Assembly (NCBI GenBank): GCA_009936765.1
Contig: JAACDL010000176.1
Location: 1 to 11,780 of the forward strand
Length of the DNA stretch: 11,780 bases
Source: Methanobacteriota archaeon
Lineage (GTDB): Archaea > Thermoplasmatota > Poseidoniia > Poseidoniales > Poseidoniaceae
Direction: 5' to 3'
The notes beneath the pieces are model-generated. The model was not told where the DNA came from. It worked only from the letters and a program-made list of their open reading frames with translations, and did not search any database. Shown here piece by piece: positions 1 to 7,987 of this stretch (the first letter of the stretch is position 1; every line of letters starts with the position of its first letter). Position numbers and translations under genes: made by a program.

Positions 1-817
1 AGGAACATTAGGTTCAGGAAACCATTTCTTAGAGTTGCAAACTGTTCAATCTGTTGAAGAAGGAAATCCTCATAATTTATTCGAAGGGCAAGTAGTTTGC
101 ATGATTCATTCAGGAAGTAGGGGATTGGGGCATCAAGTTTGTACGGACCATGTTAGAACTCTAGAAGATAAATACCGAAACAGGGATGGCGTTTGGCATA
201 ATGATGATTGGGGATTTGAAATCCAAGACAGGCAATTAGCAGCTGCTCCAATTCACAGTAGAGAAGGTCAGGAATATCTCGATGCAATGAACGGTGCTGC
301 TAATTTTGCATTTGCAAACCGTAGCGCTTTAACTCACAGATTACGCAATGCACTAGCCGCAGAGTTTGAGGTCGACACCCGATTATTATACGATGTTAGC
401 CACAACATTGCTAAGATTGAGGAACATGAAATAAATGGCCAGAAATGCACCTGTACAGTGCATAGAAAGGGAGCCACTAGAGCAATGCCTGGTCAACCAG
501 TGTTAGTACCTGGCGACATGGGAACAGGTTCTTGGCTACTCGAAGGTAAGCAAGGAAATCGTGCATTCTCTTCTTCTTGCCACGGAGCAGGAAGATTACT
601 ATCTAGGTCTGAGGCAAAGAAGACTATCGATGGAAAAGCATTGAAGCGTGATTTAGAATCTAAAGGAATAAGGGTACATGCAAATACACCTAACATCATG
701 TCAGAAGAAGCACCTGCTGCTTACAAAGACGTAGATGAAGTCATAGCATTATCAAATTCGGCTGGATTAACCAAGCCAATAGCGAGAATGTTACCACTTG
801 CCGTAATCAAAGGCTGA
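1..817 (+). CDS. rtcB: RtcB family RNA ligase, C-terminal part (5' truncated by window edge)
   Basis: This is the GTP- and Mn2+-dependent RNA ligase that joins 2',3'-cyclic phosphate or 3'-phosphate ends to 5'-OH ends. In archaea it seals tRNA exon halves and repairs RNA in the cytoplasm. The frame is open from base 2, so the first visible residues (GTLGSGNHFLE) are internal and the TTG at 35 is not a start. About 271 residues of a family usually near 480 remain. Family landmarks seen in order are GNH (Asn 20-22, His 23-25), GSRGLGHQ (His 131-133), DVSHN (His 401-403), RKGATRA, GDMGTGSW and SCHGAGR (His 581-583). By family knowledge (Pyrococcus RtcB) these are metal ligands and the histidine that is guanylylated. 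The DxC metal site lies upstream, outside the window. The ending (AGLTKPIARMLPLAVIKG) is typical of the family. The stop abuts the stop of the opposing small gene. Identification is secure. Confidence 0.97.
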   Translation, partial: GTLGSGNHFLELQTVQSVEEGNPHNLFEGQVVCMIHSGSRGLGHQVCTDHVRTLEDKYRNRDGVWHNDDWGFEIQDRQLAAAPIHSREGQEYLDAMNGAANFAFANRSALTHRLRNALAAEFEVDTRLLYDVSHNIAKIEEHEINGQKCTCTVHRKGATRAMPGQPVLVPGDMGTGSWLLEGKQGNRAFSSSCHGAGRLLSRSEAKKTIDGKALKRDLESKGIRVHANTPNIMSEEAPAAYKDVDEVIALSNSAGLTKPIARMLPLAVIKG

Positions 818-997
818 TCACATGCAGTAATTCATCTTAGGTTGCCCGTATGATGGAGCAGCTCCTGATGAAACACCATCTGGCTCTTCACATATTACGG
901 AAAGTAAGGTATTTACCAATTCTTTCAGGTCGTCAACTTGCTCTTGTAAATCACGGACCCGTGCTGCGGTATCCCTGCTTTCGCTTGTAGTATTCAT
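818..997 (-). CDS. Small acidic coiled-coil protein, function unknown (59 aa from ATG)
   Basis: I do not recognise a named family. From ATG 997 the product is 59 aa. Residues about 10-33 form an amphipathic helix with heptad-spaced hydrophobics (V, L, V, L, L, V, L, L, V), predicting a short oligomerising coiled coil. A Gly/Ser/Pro-rich tail with Cys follows. There is no signal peptide or membrane segment, so it should be cytoplasmic. The frame extends upstream to a TTG at 1034-1036 (72 aa). I prefer the ATG because the extra 13 residues add nothing to the helix and a T-run suited to ending the upstream giant gene lies just before the TTG. The TTG start cannot be excluded. It is convergent with rtcB, the two stops being the halves of TGATCA. 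Heptad regularity suggests a real gene, but length and lack of a known family limit confidence. Confidence 0.6.
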   Translation of the reverse strand: MNTTSESRDTAARVRDLQEQVDDLKELVNTLLSVICEEPDGVSSGAAPSYGQPKMNYCM

Positions 998-1036
998 GCC
1001 AATCCCATCTAGGAAGACTTGCTCCCTAGTACCCAA

Positions 1037-1076
1037 TCGTAAAAACAGGCTTTAATGGATTTCGGTACTAATACAC
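1037..1076 (-). promoter_or_regulatory. Possible end of the giant gene transcript and weak promoter for the small coiled-coil gene
   Basis: Read on the minus strand, this gap between the TAA of the giant gene (1100-1102) and the small gene contains AT-rich stretches (ATTAAAG about 1050-1056 and GTATTAG about 1068-1074) and a TTTTT run at 1041-1045. Archaeal terminators are commonly short U-runs and TATA boxes are AT-rich, so both roles are plausible. Neither element is strong. Read-through from the giant gene into the small gene is also possible. Confidence 0.25.
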
Positions 1077-1099
1077 TCAGAGACGCGCGTTTGCCAACC

Positions 1100-3409
1100 T
1101 TACTTGACCAAGCGCTTGATGATCTCTTCCTTGGTACCAGAGGAAGGAACACCCTCAGCGTCGGCCATTCTGGTCAATTCTCCTATATCCAACTCCATCA
1201 ACTCCGCTGTCTTTGCTGCCCTCTTTTCCTTCTTGGCCAACCTTTCCTCCTTCTGTTTCTCTAAATCAGCAGGACTCTTCTTCTTGCGCTTTACTGATTT
1301 TCTGCTCTTTTCCTCAACAGTAGGCTCGGGCTGAGTTGGCGCCTCTAGAGTTGGTAGAACAACGGTTTCGACTGTTGCTTCTTTCGTAATGTCACCTCTT
1401 CCATCAAGGGCCATAGCTACAGTCTCGACATCTTGGCTTTCTGACACAACTGTTGGAAGGTCTGGTGTTATCTTGGAAGTGATAGTATCTTCTTCATCTT
1501 CCCACTCATCATCGTCATAGAATATACTCTCATCAGAGTTGTCACGTCGCATTAATACAACGATTGCGAATGCAGCGCCGATCAATAATAGTACGAGTAT
1601 AATATTGAATGCACTTAGACCATCCAACCCAGATTCTGCATCATCCTGACTAATTACACGAGGCATATCGGATTCTACATTCAAACCACAAGTAGCGTTA
1701 TCCTGTACCGCATAACAATGTGGAAGAACCGAGTTTTCGACCCAACTATCCATCCCTGTGACATTTACGTAGAGGTTCTGTTGACCTGCACCGTGCGTCT
1801 CATACAACATAGGAATAGTGTGTAATGATTGACCAGGTGAAAGAGATAGCTCCATGTCACCGTGTGATAGCCAACTTCGAGATTCGCCCATATCTTCCAT
1901 TAGTGAAATCGTAACTGTTCCTGTTTTCGTCCCTAGATTGCGAACATGCACAATCACTCCAAGCTCTGTCCCTTCAACTACTTCATTACCACGAGGTGCT
2001 TTACCATCTGCAAGTGAGATTTCGATATTAGTTACGGTCACATCAAAAGAAAGAACTGTGAAGTCGGTATTCATAGCATCTATCATTGACATACCCGTTC
2101 CAGTAGCAGTATTACCTGCTCTATCGACTACGTCAATCCACCAGATTAATTCATCACCATCTTCCAGGCTTACATTGACGCCCTCGGTGAAATCGATACC
2201 TCCGACATAGGACCAACTGCCAGAGTTGTTTGAAATGTATGGTATAGGAGAACTAGATTGACCATTAGCCATGATAACGCTATTTCTCAAGAAAGCCCAA
2301 TTCACTAAGAGGTCACCTTCAGGCATTCCGCCAATTTCAGTAATCTGAATTGCGAACTGCAGAACTTCCAAATCGTAGTCATCCAAAGATAATGGGACTG
2401 AAGAGAATTGGACCATTGGTGATGTTTCATCCACAGTGATCGAGGTTTGCACTTCACTACTATCTTCACCAGGTGCTGGTACACCTGTGATGTAATAATC
2501 CACAACTAGAATGTTTTCGACTAGTGACCGAGAAGGCAATATCAATCCGGCATCCCAAGTACCATTCTCGCCTACTTCAGCGTATGATTGAATTGTTTCT
2601 GAACCGTAAATGGTAGACACTGCAATTTCCAAGCCTTGTCCTGGCAGAGTCGACAACTGAGCACCAGACTTCTCGAACACCACTGTACCGGAGAAAGTCA
2701 AGTCGTCTCCTGGCTGAACATAGATATGGTTGGATGAACTTGCTGAAATCGGAGGAGTGTTATCATCCATACCATCTACAACAACTTGCAAATTATTGTC
2801 TAATTGCCATCTTATCGAGCCAAGATTAGTCATCAGCACGACCGGATTCAAGTCATCGTCATCGAAAACAACGATTCCAGGAAGTGCATACTCAGAGATT
2901 TGGTTTTCATCGAAATCCCAATCGAGAGTGAAATCCCATTCGACAAGAGAATAAGCACCCTCTTCGGTTACTCTGACATCATGTAAGGTCAGTTGAGACA
3001 AATCATCTGCATACATTGCCCCATTGCGCGGCTCCCAATTCATAACACCGACTTCATCCTCATCTGCCCCTAACAACTTTACAGTTACTAAGTCAACAGA
3101 GTTGACACCATTAGCATCATCTATATTCATCGAAAGAGTATGCATTTGCCCTGCCATCAGTTGTTCATTAACAGTATTCAAACTCAAACTTGCAGAAGTA
3201 ATTTCAGTTGGCTCATTGACTGCAATAATGAGAGTGGCCATATCATTGTCGACACCTGCATCTCCACCATACATCAATTGATGACCAGCATAATCAGTGC
3301 CAGTAAAGTAAACTGAGAATAGAGCGTTCATATCCAGACCAGAAACATCGATACCACTGTATGTTAGAGTTCTTTCACCTGAGATCCCCTCTGGTAAATT
3401 TTCGAACAT
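1100..3409 (-). CDS. C-terminal half of giant surface protein: Ig-like and CARDB-like modules, membrane anchor, cytoplasmic SAP-like tail
   Basis: This is the continuation, in the same reading frame, of the gene at 3422-7738, separated only by TGA and four sense codons. Treated alone it is 769 aa from ATG 3409 with no signal peptide and no Shine-Dalgarno before the ATG, although residues 1-590 look extracellular (acidic, Asn-sequon rich, beta-strand patterned). Visible layout: end of an Ig-like domain (1-67), Ig-like modules (about 70-330 and 330-445), and a CARDB/NEW-type Ig domain (about 453-552, with the pattern VRNLGTKTGTVTI and SLSPGQS). Then come a Cys pair (565, 574), a membrane helix (about 598-620) followed by RR, an acidic stretch (623-642), a basic KRKKK segment (700-735) and a SAP-like helix-turn-helix (738-769) ending SSGTKEEIIKRL. 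By topology the tail is cytoplasmic. It probably functions only as part of the full protein of about 2212 aa. Interpretation as an independent gene with its own start is less likely. Confidence 0.85.
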   Translation of the reverse strand: MFENLPEGISGERTLTYSGIDVSGLDMNALFSVYFTGTDYAGHQLMYGGDAGVDNDMATLIIAVNEPTEITSASLSLNTVNEQLMAGQMHTLSMNIDDANGVNSVDLVTVKLLGADEDEVGVMNWEPRNGAMYADDLSQLTLHDVRVTEEGAYSLVEWDFTLDWDFDENQISEYALPGIVVFDDDDLNPVVLMTNLGSIRWQLDNNLQVVVDGMDDNTPPISASSSNHIYVQPGDDLTFSGTVVFEKSGAQLSTLPGQGLEIAVSTIYGSETIQSYAEVGENGTWDAGLILPSRSLVENILVVDYYITGVPAPGEDSSEVQTSITVDETSPMVQFSSVPLSLDDYDLEVLQFAIQITEIGGMPEGDLLVNWAFLRNSVIMANGQSSSPIPYISNNSGSWSYVGGIDFTEGVNVSLEDGDELIWWIDVVDRAGNTATGTGMSMIDAMNTDFTVLSFDVTVTNIEISLADGKAPRGNEVVEGTELGVIVHVRNLGTKTGTVTISLMEDMGESRSWLSHGDMELSLSPGQSLHTIPMLYETHGAGQQNLYVNVTGMDSWVENSVLPHCYAVQDNATCGLNVESDMPRVISQDDAESGLDGLSAFNIILVLLLIGAAFAIVVLMRRDNSDESIFYDDDEWEDEEDTITSKITPDLPTVVSESQDVETVAMALDGRGDITKEATVETVVLPTLEAPTQPEPTVEEKSRKSVKRKKKSPADLEKQKEERLAKKEKRAAKTAELMELDIGELTRMADAEGVPSSGTKEEIIKRLVK

Positions 3410-3421
3410 TGTTTGGTACTC

Positions 3422-3424
3422 TCA
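3422..3424 (-). other. In-frame TGA interrupting the giant surface-protein gene
   Basis: The minus strand reads GAT GAA TGA GAG TAC CAA ACA ATG TTC. Upstream and downstream frames are identical, so no frameshift is involved. The residues around the stop are D-S-N-G-D-G-Q-A-D-E-stop-E, a canonical 12-position EF-hand-type calcium loop (ligand positions 1, 3, 5, 7, 9, 12) with the stop at the variable position 11 and the conserved Glu at position 12 just after it. This says the codon was recently sense, or is read through, or is a sequencing error. One base change would give Gly, Arg, Ser, Leu, Trp or Cys. Confidence 0.9.
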
Positions 3425-6400
3425 TTCATCGGCTTGACCATCACCATTCGAGTCATCCATTACTTCCCTCCAGTAATGCATAGTTAGTTTGTCACCCAAG
3501 GCTTGGTTATCTGTAACTGTAACTTGAAGTGAAAGTGTTGATGAAGGATCCCAAGTGAACCCATCTGCCGCCAATAATCTCTGACCGTTGTTGATTTGAA
3601 GATTAGAAGCCCAAGGTGAATCACCATCAAGAAGAATGTTGACAGGGGTTGTCAAAGTTGTATCTTCAGCCCCGTTTGCTCCAGTAATCGGTCCAGCTCT
3701 GAATACATACGGAGTGATATTTGCTTGAGATGTGTCGTTAGGAAGAGTCACTAGACCTGTCCATTGACCATCTGATGTTGAATTAAGGATAACGTCAACA
3801 CCATCAATATCGACTGCCACAATGAAATCATCCACATTAGGGCGCATGTCGAGAGTATTTTCGAATCTAACAGTTCCAGAAACTGAAACTTGGCTACCGG
3901 ATTTAGCCCAGAATGGATATGCTGGTGAAAACATGTCAGACAAATCATGTCCGAATAGATCTGACACTTGCCAAGAATCAACTTGAAGGTCATTCTCGCT
4001 TGCCTGAGTTGCTACACCGCCAGATTGGGCTGTTGCAGGAGATAGGCCTTCACCGTTCTCATCATAACCTTGTGCAGACCAACTAATTGATTGTGAATCG
4101 TTCCAATCCCAATCAACTTCGAATAGCCAATCAACAGTTATCCTACCACCTATTTCACTAACCGAGGAGTTATTGTTTAGTTCTAACATTCCAAATCCGC
4201 TAGCCTGAGTAAATGTACCACCTGATTGAATATCGCTAAGAACAATATTGACACTGTCTCCGGAAGAATCCAAACCAATCAAGTGTATTTCGTGTATGTT
4301 TTCGTTACCTAGCAAATGATGATGCTGAGTAGTAAACCCTTGAACCAAATGGTTTGGATACCATGTTCCTGGCACATTGAATGGATGGTTTGTTATCATG
4401 TTTTCATGATATACGCCACCGTCAATAGAGACTCCACCTGCAGAGGATTGCCAAGTTAGAGGAACATCAACAATAGTTTCTAATCCATTATTTGAGTTTA
4501 TTTCATGATATGTTTTGACAGTCTGGCCAAGCCCAGATACGTTCTCAAACAGATTGTAACCAATAGCGAATGAGCCAATGGTGTAGGATGTCGTAGGAGA
4601 CGAGTTTAGATTAATGTCAATCATAGACCAGTTTCTTCCACTTGGGTCCACATGAGTACCAGATGCAGATAACTGTGGATTGGATATTGAAATTACAGAT
4701 GTTGACCAATTGTAAGATGATAGTTGGTAGAATGAATTGCCTCCACTCGAAATTGTCAAAGGATCTGTGTCCCCACTTGGAGTAATTCCCAGAAGTAAAC
4801 TGTGTATGTTTGCCGATTCTGGAATCATTACAGATAATGTATCATTGCCAACTACGCCCATGGAGTGAGATGTTGTTGTTGAATCAGTCCGAGTCTGCCA
4901 TCCATATGACCCATATGAAGGAGAAGATGCGAATGACCAATCGATGACACCATCATCTGCCAAGTCTATGGAAGCATCATGTGTAGGTTGAGCGAAATTA
5001 CCTCTGAAAGCTAGCGATTTAATCATAGCCCCTGGAGCCATTGATACCTTCGGGCTAACATATGTTCTCATGTCACCTAAGTTAAGCACAGAATTAGCAG
5101 TTGTAGCAGATACTGTTTGTGTTCCAACTGTAATCAGTGATGCGGTTGTCCGGGAGAAGTTCCCTGTCACCATTGCTGATGAAATCGGCCTAGAAGAATA
5201 ACCTGACTGGCCAGTAATTACTTGTGTTCCGCCACCATTATTTTCCCAAGTACCATTCGATAACCGGGTGATTGAGGAAGGAATGTTCCAACCATTTCCA
5301 TCACCTAAATATCTAGTCGCACCAACTGATAATTCACGAATCAGTGGAGTGTAGTACTCGTCATCTGTCCCCATCATTATTTCGATGTGAATGTCTGGAT
5401 TAGCATCACGATCGATGCTTGCTAACGATAACGGCAAACTCATATTATCATGCCCATTAATGACCTGCCCAGAAGCGTCTAAAACATTCACTCCATACCA
5501 AGTATTGTTTGGAAGAACAATATCTGCATCTACGAAACCATTACCTAAATCATGTGTTGAAATTGCAGGACTAGTCCAAGACCCTTCGGTTTCGAACCAG
5601 TCGACTTCTAATCCGATATTGTCTACATACCAACCTGGTTCATTGACAGCAGAATCTCCAACCTGGCGGAATTTGAAAGACACGTTGTTACCTGACAAGT
5701 TGGAAACATCATACGCCATATCAAGCCACGGAATATTAGCAGAACTGGTGCATGAAAATGAACCCGATGCTGCCACATATTGTCGCCCATCCCATACTTC
5801 TGTTCCGCTATATGTACCCCAAGTAATCGACCCATCATACCAGTTAGTACCGTTCGCATAATTGACATACGCCTGAGTCCATGCACCGCCATTTACTGAG
5901 TAATACAGGATACCACCGTCATATGTATCTTCAGAACACATCCAATGTTTCCAAACAAATCTTGCACTTGCACCTAAAGGTACGAAGTAGTTTGGTGAGA
6001 TCAAGGAATTATCAGAACTTGAATCATAATCTCCACATAGGTTAGTACCGAACCCAAGACTAGCACTCGGGAATGAAGATGGACCGTCTGTGAAAGTCGA
6101 ACATAAAGATCCGAACTCCCAACCGGTTTGCCCAGCTGCATTACTTGTACTCCAACCACCAGGAGGTAGAGCAGAAGAATCTTCCAAACTGTAGGATATT
6201 GAAAGACCGCCACTTCCAATCTGCAAGAACGACCAATCATCTGCAGAGCCGCTTATTCCGTAGTGAGTGGCTGATGAGGAGGTTGAGAGTAATTTCGTAT
6301 AGACTGCTGTTCCTGAATTTACAACTTTGAACCAACTTACCGACAATCCTTCTTTTGTATCCTGTGGAGTGCCGTACTGAACTGAACTATCGGTTTGGAC

Positions 6401-7738
6401 AACGTAACGAATCTTAGAAGATGCTGTTGAACCGATCATTGAGGCAGGAATGGCGAACTCAAGTTCCACATAACCACCAGAATCATCCACAACTGTATTT
6501 CCGTTAGGAAGGGTGTATCCACTTCCAGGTATAGCACCAGTTCTTGAGCGACAAGATGTTGCTGTGGAAGTGGATGATGATGAGATATCGGTCCAAGTGG
6601 TTCCATTATTGGTTGAGAGTTCTACACAGAAATTATCGTAGCTTGAACCTTCAAGATCGAATTCCAATCTTGTAATGACTTTTGCTCCTGCTGTTGAAGC
6701 AGAGAGGTTGATTTCGCTTTCCATAGCACCTTGAGCGTTGTTGCTGTAAAAACAATTTGAAGTTGTCTGTGAGTAACACCCGTGGTGCCAAACACCAATC
6801 GAATTCCCAACATTTGTTATTTCAAAGTCATCAATGAACCATCCCGGGCGCAATGTGTTATTGCTGTCTGTCCATACTTGGAATCTGAATTGCATTTGAG
6901 ATGCGTTGCTTATTCCAGTTAGATTATCAAGATTGAATGTGGAACTTGTCCATGAACTATGGTTGCCATCTCCAAACACTCCAAAACCACTACCATTCGC
7001 CCCGATTGGAACGGAAGCATTTGTTGAAATTGTGGATGGATAACCACCTGCTGGTTCAAGATAGGTCCAGTTACCATTGTCTAATTTGTACTCAACCCAT
7101 GCGCCGTCTTTGACATCAAGGTGATGCCAGTGTGCGAATGTGAAATTGAAATTGCTGATCGGTTGAGGTATGCTGAATTGAGGAGCAGCCAATGCACCAG
7201 ATGAACCGGAGGCAAGCGCTTGACCCGGTAAGGTTCCAGCAACTACGCCACCGTCTGCCGCTGCAGCAGGAACGAATCCATGTGCTAAAGTTCTGGTGGA
7301 GCCTGCCACTGTACCACCCAGCCCAGTAGGATTTACAGCTTCCCAAAGAGTCCCGGTTTGTGTCCAAGCCGAAGGTAGTTGCAAAGTAGCGGAATTGAAT
7401 GTGTCAATATTGGAAATTGCACTATCTGGCGCCAATGACATAGCTCCATCGAATTTACCCATTAACGCATCATCGAATTGACCTGCACTGAAATTACTTG
7501 GAACATCTTCGCCAGACCAAGTGATGCCAGCCCCGTCTTCCAAGTAGCCACTTTCATCTACATGCAACCATGCATCGATTACAGTAGCATTGCCTGGAAC
7601 TTCGAACGCATCAGAGATGTTTCGAGTTGCCCCTGCCAGGCCAGATGGACCATTCCAAACACTTGTTGCTGCTGCTGCAACATTGCTGAACATTAGTACT
7701 GAAAGAAAAAGCGAAAGGAAAGTTTTCCTGCTAGACAT
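3422..7738 (-). CDS. N-terminal part of giant secreted surface protein with MAM/jelly-roll-like and Ig-like modules
   Basis: This is a 1438-codon extracellular protein of unknown specific role, probably a cell-surface or adhesion-type protein. Residues 1-24 form a Sec signal peptide (SSRK, a hydrophobic core, then VAAAA before TSVW), which fixes the ATG at 7738. Two jelly-roll modules reminiscent of MAM or immune-inhibitor-A-type domains follow. The first (about 190-310) ends RPGWFIDDFEI. The second (about 575-712) contains GGILYYSVNGGAW and ends EPGWYVDNIGL. Later come beta-rich modules (about 720-1190) and an Ig-like module (about 1198-1375) that recurs in the downstream half. Many N-x-S/T sequons, almost no Lys and few Cys fit an archaeal surface glycoprotein. 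It ends at a TGA inside a calcium-type loop (D1429 onward) with no membrane anchor. If translation stops there, the product would be released rather than anchored. Confidence 0.88.
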   Translation of the reverse strand: MSSRKTFLSLFLSVLMFSNVAAAATSVWNGPSGLAGATRNISDAFEVPGNATVIDAWLHVDESGYLEDGAGITWSGEDVPSNFSAGQFDDALMGKFDGAMSLAPDSAISNIDTFNSATLQLPSAWTQTGTLWEAVNPTGLGGTVAGSTRTLAHGFVPAAAADGGVVAGTLPGQALASGSSGALAAPQFSIPQPISNFNFTFAHWHHLDVKDGAWVEYKLDNGNWTYLEPAGGYPSTISTNASVPIGANGSGFGVFGDGNHSSWTSSTFNLDNLTGISNASQMQFRFQVWTDSNNTLRPGWFIDDFEITNVGNSIGVWHHGCYSQTTSNCFYSNNAQGAMESEINLSASTAGAKVITRLEFDLEGSSYDNFCVELSTNNGTTWTDISSSSTSTATSCRSRTGAIPGSGYTLPNGNTVVDDSGGYVELEFAIPASMIGSTASSKIRYVVQTDSSVQYGTPQDTKEGLSVSWFKVVNSGTAVYTKLLSTSSSATHYGISGSADDWSFLQIGSGGLSISYSLEDSSALPPGGWSTSNAAGQTGWEFGSLCSTFTDGPSSFPSASLGFGTNLCGDYDSSSDNSLISPNYFVPLGASARFVWKHWMCSEDTYDGGILYYSVNGGAWTQAYVNYANGTNWYDGSITWGTYSGTEVWDGRQYVAASGSFSCTSSANIPWLDMAYDVSNLSGNNVSFKFRQVGDSAVNEPGWYVDNIGLEVDWFETEGSWTSPAISTHDLGNGFVDADIVLPNNTWYGVNVLDASGQVINGHDNMSLPLSLASIDRDANPDIHIEIMMGTDDEYYTPLIRELSVGATRYLGDGNGWNIPSSITRLSNGTWENNGGGTQVITGQSGYSSRPISSAMVTGNFSRTTASLITVGTQTVSATTANSVLNLGDMRTYVSPKVSMAPGAMIKSLAFRGNFAQPTHDASIDLADDGVIDWSFASSPSYGSYGWQTRTDSTTTSHSMGVVGNDTLSVMIPESANIHSLLLGITPSGDTDPLTISSGGNSFYQLSSYNWSTSVISISNPQLSASGTHVDPSGRNWSMIDINLNSSPTTSYTIGSFAIGYNLFENVSGLGQTVKTYHEINSNNGLETIVDVPLTWQSSAGGVSIDGGVYHENMITNHPFNVPGTWYPNHLVQGFTTQHHHLLGNENIHEIHLIGLDSSGDSVNIVLSDIQSGGTFTQASGFGMLELNNNSSVSEIGGRITVDWLFEVDWDWNDSQSISWSAQGYDENGEGLSPATAQSGGVATQASENDLQVDSWQVSDLFGHDLSDMFSPAYPFWAKSGSQVSVSGTVRFENTLDMRPNVDDFIVAVDIDGVDVILNSTSDGQWTGLVTLPNDTSQANITPYVFRAGPITGANGAEDTTLTTPVNILLDGDSPWASNLQINNGQRLLAADGFTWDPSSTLSLQVTVTDNQALGDKLTMHYWREVMDDSNGDGQADE

Positions 7739-7749
7739 GGCTCACACTA

Positions 7750-7766
7750 CGAACCCTACGGGTTCG
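7750..7766 (-). promoter_or_regulatory. Perfect 7-bp hairpin just upstream of the giant surface-protein start
   Basis: The minus strand reads CGAACCC-GTA-GGGTTCG: two perfectly complementary 7-nt arms around a 3-nt loop, ending 11 nt before ATG 7738. If transcription starts near 7780, as the upstream TATA-like box suggests, the hairpin lies in the mRNA leader and could affect translation or serve as an operator. No Shine-Dalgarno is visible between it and the ATG. The role is inference. Confidence 0.4.
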
Positions 7767-7801
7767 ATGCAACCTATGAACTCTGCGACAACAAGTCATT
7801 T

Positions 7802-7820
7802 CCAAAATATCGAATCTAAA
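7802..7820 (-). promoter_or_regulatory. TATA-like box for the giant surface-protein gene
   Basis: On the minus strand the sequence GTTTAGATTCGATATTTTGG lies 65-80 nt before the ATG, and CGATATTTT is the best TATA-like element in the gap. Initiation about 25 nt downstream would give a leader of roughly 40 nt containing the hairpin. It also lies immediately downstream of tRNA-Thr on the same strand, so read-through from the tRNA is possible. Confidence 0.4.
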
Positions 7821-7844
7821 CTCAAATCTCACGTAAGATCGTGA

Positions 7845-7919
7845 TGGAGCCACCAGCGAGAATTGAACTCGCGACCTCCTCATTACCAATGAGGTGCTAT
7901 ACCGCTAAGCCATGGTGGC
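7845..7919 (-). tRNA. trnT: tRNA-Thr, anticodon GGT, CCA encoded
   Basis: The minus strand folds as a complete cloverleaf. The acceptor is GCCACCA paired with TGGTGGC, and the D-arm contains AGCGGTA. The anticodon stem CCTCA/TGAGG encloses the loop TTGGTAA (anticodon GGT, reading ACC and ACU). The variable loop is AGGTC and the T-arm is GCGAG-TTCAATT-CTCGC. The discriminator is T (U73), which is usual for archaeal tRNA-Thr, and a genome-encoded CCA follows (7845-7847). No intron is present. A TATA-like box lies upstream at 7944-7953. Confidence 0.96.
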
Positions 7920-7943
7920 GTATCCGTGGCGACCTGCCGTTGT

Positions 7944-7953
7944 GATATAATCG
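7944..7953 (-). promoter_or_regulatory. TATA-like box for tRNA-Thr
   Basis: The minus strand reads CGATTATATC, centred about 29 nt upstream of the tRNA 5' end. That is the spacing expected for an archaeal TATA box giving a very short tRNA leader. Confidence 0.6.
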
Positions 7954-7987
7954 ATTCGGAATTGAAACTAGTTGATTACGACCGTTT

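Noticed and set aside
35..37. TTG at 35 as the start of rtcB
   Set aside because: The frame is open back to base 2 and the upstream residues GTLGSGNHF are the conserved RtcB core, so the gene is cut by the window edge.
3422..3424. Selenocysteine at the in-frame TGA
   Set aside because: EF-loop position 11 in an extracellular Ig-like protein is not a redox site, archaeal selenocysteine is known only in a few lineages, and I see no SECIS-like structure. It cannot be fully excluded from the sequence alone.
3409..3424. Frameshift between the two parts of the giant gene
   Set aside because: The TGA and the downstream ATG are in the same frame (four sense codons between), so only a stop codon separates them.
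5391..5861. 156-codon open frame on the plus strand inside the giant gene
   Set aside because: It is antisense to well-patterned coding sequence, has no recognisable domain, and no promoter or ribosome site is visible. The same holds for the other antisense and off-frame reading frames in 1055-7740.
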